From the NCBI GenBank assembly GCA_021809235.1, contig JAKBAG010000117.1:1-8728 (forward strand): a DNA stretch of 8,728 nucleotides. The letters are read 5' to 3'. Position numbers and translations under genes: made by a program. This DNA is from Acidobacteriota bacterium (GTDB lineage: Bacteria; Acidobacteriota; Terriglobia; Terriglobales; Acidobacteriaceae). A model generated the notes under the pieces. That model searched no databases. It had not been told where the DNA came from and saw only the letters and a program-made list of their open reading frames with translations. Shown here one piece after another: positions 1 to 5,242 of the stretch. Position 1 is the stretch's first letter. Each line of letters starts with the position of its first letter.

Positions 1-959
1 AGCTTCTTCTGCTTGCTCTCCGTATCCGATGAGGCCTCCAGATGCGAGGCCGCAGGCAGAAATGCCGCAAAAAACGCCATTGGAATCGTAGAAAACGACT
101 GTGGCCACTTCTTGGCAAAGTCCATCAGGCCCGCCGCACTCACATTCACCAGCACCAGTGCCAGCATGCGCTCAATCGAATTGATCACCGTTGTCAGCAG
201 GCTCTGGAACTGCACCAGACCGCCAAAGTGGATCACCGTCTTCAGCGCCTCGCGCCGCGCCAGTCGCGGAGAAAGCCGTAGCCACGGAAGTTTCTTCCAT
301 GCCCACCACATCTTCAGCCCGTCTTCAATCACCGTCCGCGCCAGATACGCTTCCGCCAGCCCGCGAATTCCGCGCCCACCCCCCACCAACACCAGTATCA
401 GCACAAACTCTGCAAGAAATCCTGCCGTCCAGAAGTACTGGTTCGCCGCAATCTCCTGCATCCCGTTCAGCGTGTCTCCAAATACATTCAGCGAGATCGA
501 CGCCAGAAAAATTCCCACCACAATCAGCACCGCCTCCTTGCCATCGGAAGCATGCGATGCTGGCAGATGCAGCAGCTTCCCCACCCAGCTCCAGCCCAGC
601 CAGATGGCCGCATACAGCGCCGAGCACAGCGGCACCGTGATCGACAATCCCGTCGACAGCAGCGTGTTCGCCTTCCCGTACTCGCGCCGCGCGTGATACT
701 CCGCAACGTACTTGATGTACACATTGGAAACGCCCAGCGTCGACAGGCCCAGATAGGAGACAAGCAGGAAGATCGTCGTCCAAAGCCCGTAGGCCTCAAG
801 GCCAATGCGCGCCAGCACAAACGGCGGAATCCCCACCCGCGTAATCATGTACAGACCGCGAGCCACAATCGTCGTCAACACATTCCGTCGCAGCGGCGGC
901 GGTTCCCGATCTTCGCTGCCGGCCGGCTTGGCCTGCTCGTCAGTGTTCTTATTCGCCAC
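1..959 (-). CDS. Oligosaccharide flippase, Wzx/MATE-like (C-terminus cut by window edge)
   Basis: This is a polytopic inner-membrane protein likely to flip undecaprenyl-linked repeat units from cytoplasm to periplasm. I translated 319 codons, open to the left edge. After a polar N-terminal tail (residues 1-24), hydrophobic segments appear near 28-50, 58-80, 102-128, 143-160, 178-195, 245-275 and 288-304. The stretch around residues 44-84 (PPFVLARIGLEAYGLW, then a long helix ending in VYIKYVAEY) is characteristic of polysaccharide biosynthesis/flippase proteins (MATE/MVF superfamily). Family members usually run about 420-500 residues, so roughly the last third is missing. The GTG start overlaps the end of the upstream glycosyltransferase gene by 11 bp and has an AGGA 7 nt before it, which suggests translational coupling. 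A lipid II-type or other MVF flippase is possible but less likely in this context. Confidence 0.87.
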   Translation of the reverse strand, partial: MANKNTDEQAKPAGSEDREPPPLRRNVLTTIVARGLYMITRVGIPPFVLARIGLEAYGLWTTIFLLVSYLGLSTLGVSNVYIKYVAEYHARREYGKANTLLSTGLSITVPLCSALYAAIWLGWSWVGKLLHLPASHASDGKEAVLIVVGIFLASISLNVFGDTLNGMQEIAANQYFWTAGFLAEFVLILVLVGGGRGIRGLAEAYLARTVIEDGLKMWWAWKKLPWLRLSPRLARREALKTVIHFGGLVQFQSLLTTVINSIERMLALVLVNVSAAGLMDFAKKWPQSFSTIPMAFFAAFLPAASHLEASSDTESKQKK

Positions 960-2127
960 GTTCCCGTCCTGTCCTCACCCAGGCAGCGCCTTTGCCCGCC
1001 TGCGTCACAATCCTCGGCAGCAGCAGTAGCTTCCGCACCACAAAGGCTGGTGCTGCCAGCAAAGCGCGCCACTCCCTTGCCGGGTGTTCCCCCAGTTGCG
1101 CTGCCGTTGCCAGATACAGCAAACTCACCATCACACAGCCTATCCCATAGATTCGGCTCCAGCCCACCGGCAGTGACAGGCATACGATCGCCGCCACCAC
1201 GCCCAGGGAAAACGGCAGGCTCAGCGCAGCCACTAGCGCCTCCGCAGCTTGCAGATTGCCGCGCAGCAGTGCGCCTAGCAGCTGCGGAGCTACGCTCAGG
1301 CCCACGCGCAATCGTCCGCCCTCCCATCGCGCCTCCTGGCTGTCATGGGCGGCGCGCGTTGCCGCCAGCGGAGCCGTCACGCGTGCATCCTCCACCCACC
1401 ACACCCGCTCCCCATGCGCCACCATCGCAGCATGGTGCTCGGCATCTTCGGCAATGCTGCTGGCCATATATGGCACTTTATCCAGCAGCGCCGCCGTCAA
1501 TACGAATCCATTCCCAAAGATTCCGCTGGAGCAGCCCCATGCGGCACGGCCACGCCCGCGCACCACGTTCATGCCACGAAAGGCCAGCATTCGCAGCCGA
1601 TCCGCCGTCGCCACTCCGCCATCCTGTTCATACCGGCACTGCAGCGCCTGGGCACCGGCAGCCAATCCCCGCTGCATGGCGCGCACAAATCCCGCACTCA
1701 CCGTCGAGTCGGCATCCACCACGGCAAATGCCGTGCAACCCATCGCCTTGGCCTCCAGAAAACCAGCCCGCAAGGCCGCAGACTTACCCGCTCGCCCATC
1801 GTCCTGCAACTCCAGTACCTGCGCTCCAGCGCCACGCGCAGCTTCCGCCGTCCCATCCGTACAGTTGTGCGCCACCACCAGAATGGGAACCGCTCCATCT
1901 GCCGAAGCAGCCACAGACTGCACCGTCCCGGCAATCATCTGTGCTTCGTTGTGCGCGGGAATCACCACGCCCAGTTGCCCACCCCAGGAAGACGCTTCGT
2001 TGCCGCCGCGACCGCCGCGCAGCGCCAGGATTCCATTGCCGGCCACAGCCAGAAAAAGGTCAGCAAACAGCGGCAGGCTCAGCCCGCACGCCACCCCCGC
2101 CAATGTCTCCAACACCAGTCTCAGCAT
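949..2127 (-). CDS. Membrane-bound family 2 glycosyltransferase
   Basis: A 392-residue inverting GT-A glycosyltransferase that probably builds the polysaccharide repeat unit at the cytoplasmic face of the inner membrane. Residues 1-35 form an N-terminal membrane segment. The catalytic domain follows, with VVIPAHNE (54-61), D91 in HNCTDGT, DAD (138-140, nucleotide-sugar and metal binding), GNG (205-207), AED (226-228, probable catalytic base D228) and QEARW (264-268), which matches the Q/RxxRW signature of processive synthases such as cellulose and hyaluronan synthases. Two or more membrane helices follow (about 295-345). The ATG lies 7 bp after the stop of the Wzy-like gene, with only a weak GAGA upstream, so expression probably depends on coupling. 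The Q..RW motif also occurs in some non-processive GT2 enzymes, so the polymerising role is not proven. Donor and acceptor cannot be read from sequence. Confidence 0.9.
   Translation of the reverse strand: MLRLVLETLAGVACGLSLPLFADLFLAVAGNGILALRGGRGGNEASSWGGQLGVVIPAHNEAQMIAGTVQSVAASADGAVPILVVAHNCTDGTAEAARGAGAQVLELQDDGRAGKSAALRAGFLEAKAMGCTAFAVVDADSTVSAGFVRAMQRGLAAGAQALQCRYEQDGGVATADRLRMLAFRGMNVVRGRGRAAWGCSSGIFGNGFVLTAALLDKVPYMASSIAEDAEHHAAMVAHGERVWWVEDARVTAPLAATRAAHDSQEARWEGGRLRVGLSVAPQLLGALLRGNLQAAEALVAALSLPFSLGVVAAIVCLSLPVGWSRIYGIGCVMVSLLYLATAAQLGEHPAREWRALLAAPAFVVRKLLLLPRIVTQAGKGAAWVRTGRERGE
967..970 (-). promoter_or_regulatory. Ribosome binding site of the flippase gene
   Basis: AGGA on the minus strand lies 7 nt before the GTG at 959, inside the last codons of the preceding glycosyltransferase gene. 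It is the reason for choosing this GTG, which creates the 11-bp gene overlap. A second AGGAC sits a few bases further upstream. Confidence 0.6.
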
Positions 2128-2134
2128 CGTGTTC

Positions 2135-3535
2135 TCAAGCCAACAAACTCGCCATCCACTGCCTGCGCTGCGCCTGCTGCCTGCTCCATGCCGAATCCGC
2201 CATCAGCCTGTCCCGATCCATCGCCTGCATCCAGCCCAGCACCAGGAAAAACAGCGGCTCCACCTGCTGCCCCAGATACACCGTCGTCATCGTCATCAGC
2301 AGACTCACGATGATCGCCAGATGCGCATAGAGCAGAAATCGGTCATCGGCATGCTCCGCATACCGAATCAGCCTCGCCACACGAACACATCCTCCCACGC
2401 TCATCAGCAAAAAAAGCAGTACCCCAGGCACGCCCTGGATCACGGCCAGAAACAGATATTCGTTATCAATCGACTTCTGTCCGCGCACCGACGGATAGAA
2501 GGAAACGCCCCATCCGGTCAGCGGCTTCTGCAGCACCAGCGGCATATAGTTCCCAATCAGCTCACGGCGATAGATCGCATCCTCCTGCTCCACCGTCTGC
2601 GCATGTTCACGGCTGCCGGCCGTATATTTCTTCCCGTACAGATAGGCGCCAAGTCCACCCACCGTTCCCAGAATCAGAATCAGGGCCAGCGCCTGCCGAA
2701 ATGAACTGGCATGCGGAAGCCACATCACGGCAAGCAGAATCACCGCGCCGATCCAGGGACCGCGCGATTGCGACATCAGCAACCCGGCCACCATCGCAAC
2801 CATCGCCACATGTCTCCAGCGGATGCGAACTTCGGCAGCCAGCGGGCGTCTTCCCCAGTTCCCATCCGCACGCTGCAGCCACATGCAATACGCAATCCCG
2901 ACGGTAAAAATCATCCCCGCCAGAATCGCCTGTGCAAACGGCCCCTGAATACGCCCAAATCCCCACCGCATCTGCTCCGGCCAGTCCACCGGCTGATCCG
3001 GAAAAAACAGCTTCCAGAACCGCTGACTGCTCGACTTGCCGCGCAGAAAGTCTGAGACACCGATAGCAGCATCGAGCGTCAGCAACCCCAGAAACAGCCG
3101 CACAAATTGTGCCCGCCACTCCACAGCCTGGGCATGCGTAGCACCCTTGCGCGACTCCATCAGCTGTCGGCCAATCATGTAAGGAAACGCAACGGAAATC
3201 AGGGTTGTATAGATTTCCAGGCCTCCGTCATGCGTCGTTCCGCCCCGAGCCTCGGAATATCCGGCAGAAAGCACAAATGCCATCACCGCCAGGTCCATCG
3301 CCCGCAAACGCCAGCCCGGCAGCCCCTCGGCAAGCAGCGCCAGAGCCACCGGAATCATCGCCATGTCCAGAAATGTCACCGGAGGCAGATGCGGCAGGCG
3401 ATAGTTAAAATACATCGGCAGCAGCAGCAGCGTCGGCAGATAGACCCAAAGAAAACCGCGCCGGGCGCCGCCGGTGATCACCGCAACGGTCGCCAGCGGC
3501 GCTGGTGCAAACAGGATCAGTTCTGTCACTCGCAC
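2135..3535 (-). CDS. O-antigen ligase / Wzy-like polymerase family membrane protein
   Basis: A 466-residue polytopic membrane protein of the O-antigen ligase/polymerase (Wzy_C) type, acting at the periplasmic face on lipid-linked glycans. Hydrophobic helices are visible around 5-42, 54-72, 82-92, 108-122, 144-160, 198-220, 241-256, 260-274, 280-300, 361-383, 399-420 and 427-439. Family hallmarks are RWGFGRIQGPFAQA (190-203), SQSRGPWIGA (255-264, with the usual SRG arginine), a long polar loop (301-358) containing PLTGWG, and DNEYL (357-361) in the place of the common HNxYL motif. The GTG start at 3535 has AAGGA 10 nt upstream. The frame is open back to the stop of the WecG-like gene 69 bp away, with no better start. 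Between a glycosyltransferase and a flippase gene, polymerase is as likely as ligase. Sequence alone does not separate them. Confidence 0.87.
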   Translation of the reverse strand: MRVTELILFAPAPLATVAVITGGARRGFLWVYLPTLLLLPMYFNYRLPHLPPVTFLDMAMIPVALALLAEGLPGWRLRAMDLAVMAFVLSAGYSEARGGTTHDGGLEIYTTLISVAFPYMIGRQLMESRKGATHAQAVEWRAQFVRLFLGLLTLDAAIGVSDFLRGKSSSQRFWKLFFPDQPVDWPEQMRWGFGRIQGPFAQAILAGMIFTVGIAYCMWLQRADGNWGRRPLAAEVRIRWRHVAMVAMVAGLLMSQSRGPWIGAVILLAVMWLPHASSFRQALALILILGTVGGLGAYLYGKKYTAGSREHAQTVEQEDAIYRRELIGNYMPLVLQKPLTGWGVSFYPSVRGQKSIDNEYLFLAVIQGVPGVLLFLLMSVGGCVRVARLIRYAEHADDRFLLYAHLAIIVSLLMTMTTVYLGQQVEPLFFLVLGWMQAMDRDRLMADSAWSRQQAQRRQWMASLLA

Positions 3536-3545
3536 GCCAGCTTCA

Positions 3546-3550
3546 TCCTT
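3546..3550 (-). promoter_or_regulatory. Ribosome binding site of the Wzy-like gene
   Basis: AAGGA on the minus strand ends 10 nt before the GTG at 3535. It favours this GTG over the in-frame GTG two codons later at 3529. Confidence 0.5.
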
Positions 3551-3582
3551 GTCCAGGTCGCCCGCTCCCGGCAGGCTGTCCG

Positions 3583-3592
3583 GCTGGCCAGC
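3583..3592. repeat. 10-bp perfect palindrome in the 69-bp gap
   Basis: GCTGGCCAGC is self-complementary and sits just after the stop of the WecG-like gene, in the only sizeable gap within the four-gene series. It is GC-rich with no T-run following, so it is not a terminator. It may be chance in GC-rich DNA or a small RNA-processing or pausing element. Confidence 0.25.
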
Positions 3593-3604
3593 TTGGGATG
3601 CGGT

Positions 3605-4747
3605 TTACTTGATTGTGCCCCACACCGGCTGCGTCCGGTCGCTCAACCTGCGACGATTCACGGAAACGTACTCGCCAAACAACGGGCTCAGTCCCCACTG
3701 GAACATCAGCATCCGCAGGCGCAGCGGTGTTCCAGCCATGTCCACAGCCAGACCCGCGGGGTACAGCCGACGCCGCGAATCCAGCATCAGCCCTGCACCG
3801 GCTGCCGTCAACCGCTGCACGCCATTCATGTGCAGGCAAACCGTCCGGCCCTCCACCAGCGCCCGATCCACCACCGCATCCACCGTCTGGGCCAGCGTCT
3901 CGTCAAAATCCCCTTGAATATGCAAGTGCAAGGCCGTTTCGGACTCTTCCAGAACGCTCGTTCCGGCTGCCGTTGCCCGCCCCTGCGTCAGCTTGCCCAG
4001 CAGCGCCAGCGGCAGCTTGGTCATCAGTCCCATGAAATCGCGAGCATAGCGCGGTCCAAGCCGCTTCGGCTCCTGCGCCAGACGCATCGCCCATTCCAGG
4101 CCCGTCTTCTGCATCCACCGCGGGGCACGCTTCAAATCGCCCAGCAGCATGTCCAGACTCCCGCCAATACCAATCGAAACCGGCACGCCCAAACGCTTTT
4201 TGTTCATCCATATCCACTTCTCCTGCTTCGGATTTCCGAAGCTCACCAGCAGCAGATCCGGCTTGGCTGCCTTCACGCGCTCCACAATCTCCGTGTTGTC
4301 CATCTCTTCCAGAGAAGCCGTCGGAGGAGCATAAATCCCGCAGATATTCACACCCGGATACTGCGCGGCAAACATCGCCGCTGCACGCTCCGCCACACCT
4401 TCGCGTCCGCCCAGCAGAAACACCCGGTACCCCTTGCGAGCGCTCATCGCGATCACCTCAGGAACCAGGTCCACACCCGTCACCCGCTCCGGCAGCGCGT
4501 CGCCCAAAATCCGCGACGCCCACACCAGCGGCATTCCATCGGCCACCACCATGTCACAGCCGGCCAGAATCCGATGCAGATGCTGATCCCGCGTGCTGTT
4601 CAGCCAGAAGTCCAGGTTGGCCGTCGCCACCTGGTGCGTCTCACCGCTCTGAACCATAGCGTCGATCCGGTCAACCGCTTCCCCAAGCGTTACCGGAGCC
4701 AGAGGCAATCCCATCACGGAAACAGAGTGCTTGAACTGAGCCTGCAT
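3605..4747 (-). CDS. WecG/TagA/CpsF-family glycosyltransferase fused to a C-terminal STAS-like domain
   Basis: A 380-residue protein of two parts. Residues 8-245 are a GT26 transferase, which in known members adds a second sugar (for example ManNAc or ManNAcA) to undecaprenyl-PP-GlcNAc at the membrane. Visible hallmarks are ATANLDFW (41-48), VVADGMPLVWASR (67-79, conserved catalytic-region Asp D70), FLLGG (110-114), VSFGNPKQEKW (168-178), the GGSLD motif (195-199), RAPRW (207-211) and EWAMRLAQEPKRLGPRY (218-234). Family members usually stop near 240-260. Here residues 271-358 look like a STAS domain: HIQGDFDETLA, then a TVCLHMNGVQRLTAAGAGLML core strand-loop-helix, then a final WGLSPLF. The canonical DSSG phosphorylation loop reads TAAG. 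The frame stays open to a TTG at 4909, but the extra 54 residues are polar and family-atypical. I chose the ATG with GCAGGA just upstream, although its 3-nt spacing is short. Confidence 0.88.
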   Translation of the reverse strand: MQAQFKHSVSVMGLPLAPVTLGEAVDRIDAMVQSGETHQVATANLDFWLNSTRDQHLHRILAGCDMVVADGMPLVWASRILGDALPERVTGVDLVPEVIAMSARKGYRVFLLGGREGVAERAAAMFAAQYPGVNICGIYAPPTASLEEMDNTEIVERVKAAKPDLLLVSFGNPKQEKWIWMNKKRLGVPVSIGIGGSLDMLLGDLKRAPRWMQKTGLEWAMRLAQEPKRLGPRYARDFMGLMTKLPLALLGKLTQGRATAAGTSVLEESETALHLHIQGDFDETLAQTVDAVVDRALVEGRTVCLHMNGVQRLTAAGAGLMLDSRRRLYPAGLAVDMAGTPLRLRMLMFQWGLSPLFGEYVSVNRRRLSDRTQPVWGTIK

Positions 4748-4762
4748 ACTTCCTGCTTTCTC

Positions 4763-4797
4763 TTCTGACCCCGTCTTCCCTTCGGACCGGGTCAGAA
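4763..4797 (-). promoter_or_regulatory. 9-bp inverted repeat (hairpin) just upstream of the WecG-like gene
   Basis: TTCTGACCC and GGGTCAGAA are perfect complements separated by 17 nt. The loop itself can form a TCC/GGA mini-stem around GAAG. The structure ends 15 nt before the chosen ATG at 4747, very near the ribosome binding site. If this stretch is untranslated leader, the hairpin could modulate translation or act as a binding site. If the long TTG start were used it would be coding. No T-run follows, so it is not a standard terminator. Confidence 0.5.
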
Positions 4798-4824
4798 ACC
4801 GGGCTTCCCCTTGCTGTCGCTCTG

Positions 4825-4850
4825 CCTGTTTCCTTGTTTCCCCGAACAGG
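4825..4850 (-). promoter_or_regulatory. Second inverted repeat in the WecG leader
   Basis: CCTGTT and AACAGG form a 6-bp perfect inverted repeat around a 14-nt purine-rich spacer, about 28 bp upstream of the 9-bp hairpin. A 6-bp repeat alone could be chance; its pairing with the neighbouring hairpin is what makes it worth listing. Confidence 0.3.
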
Positions 4851-5054
4851 TCAGTCGTCAGCCAGCCCTTCAATGTTTCCAGACTATGAGTGAAACTGAT
4901 TGAAAACAATGACAGTTAAGTAGGAATCAAGTCACCCGAATCGGTATCGTATATGCCACTTCGGAGCATTCCAGGTGGTTACCTTCTTCACCCGGAAGCC
5001 ACGCAGCATCCCTTCCCCGAAGCCGCACATCGCCTCAGGAGTGAAATCCATTAT

Positions 5055-5081
5055 GTCTTTTATTTTGAAAGACTTGATCAA
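5055..5081. promoter_or_regulatory. Operator-like inverted repeat with adjoining palindrome
   Basis: GTCTTT and AAAGAC form a perfect 6-bp inverted repeat around a 7-nt A/T-rich spacer (5055-5073). It is directly abutted by the 8-bp palindrome TTGATCAA (5074-5081). This is the most AT-rich point of the intergenic region. The arrangement resembles a transcription factor site rather than a terminator, since no T-run follows on either strand. Which protein might bind is unknown. Confidence 0.35.
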
Positions 5082-5123
5082 ATCTATGGGAATATCTACT
5101 CACAGAACTGGACAAATTCAGCA

Positions 5124-5147
5124 GCTAAAACCGGCTAAAGGGCTAAA
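5124..5147. repeat. Three tandem-like GCTAAA copies
   Basis: GCTAAA occurs at 5124, 5134 and 5142, spaced 10 and 8 bp, each followed by A or G. Near-helical spacing would suit clustered protein binding, but the unit is short. Confidence 0.3.
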
Positions 5148-5242
5148 AACTACAACGATAGTAATCAAAATCTGTATTACCCTGACTGGCAATCGAAGGT
5201 TACTCGCACAGCCGGAGTCACCCCATCCGGAGCGTTCGCCGG

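Larger units (their letters stand above)
4748..5242. other. Intergenic region and probable leader of the minus-strand polysaccharide genes
   Basis: No convincing gene lies in these 495 bp. The part from 5041 to 5160 is AT-rich (about 35% GC by hand count), against roughly 60% in the neighbouring genes. The region holds a short inverted repeat plus palindrome (5055-5081), three GCTAAA copies (5124-5147) and two hairpin-forming inverted repeats close to the WecG start (4763-4797 and 4825-4850). I found no clean sigma-70 promoter for the downstream genes. A minus-strand CATAAT next to the 5055-5073 repeat, with TTGATC 20 nt upstream, is spaced too widely to call. No rho-independent terminator follows the hydrolase gene, so read-through from it is possible. 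Short open frames on the plus strand (for example ATG 5053 preceded by AGGAG) resemble no family I know. Confidence 0.6.

Noticed and set aside
552..2330. Long plus-strand open frame of 592 codons
   Set aside because: Its product is a Pro/Arg/His-rich low-complexity sequence antisense to the flippase, GT2 and Wzy-like genes, whose motifs are intact.
3107..4768. Long plus-strand open frame of 553 codons
   Set aside because: It is His/Gln/Arg-rich and antisense to the WecG-STAS and Wzy-like genes; no domain or motif is visible.
4748..4909. N-terminal extension of the WecG-like protein from a TTG at 4909
   Set aside because: The 54 extra residues are polar, low in complexity and atypical for the family; the stretch contains two hairpins and the later ATG is preceded by GCAGGA.
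4953..5138. 61-codon plus-strand open frame in the intergenic region
   Set aside because: No recognisable motif, no ribosome binding site, and composition as expected from translated intergenic DNA.
5176..5242. Possible terminator after the hydrolase gene
   Set aside because: There are CTCCGG direct repeats and a short CCGG pairing but no stable stem followed by a T-run on the minus strand.
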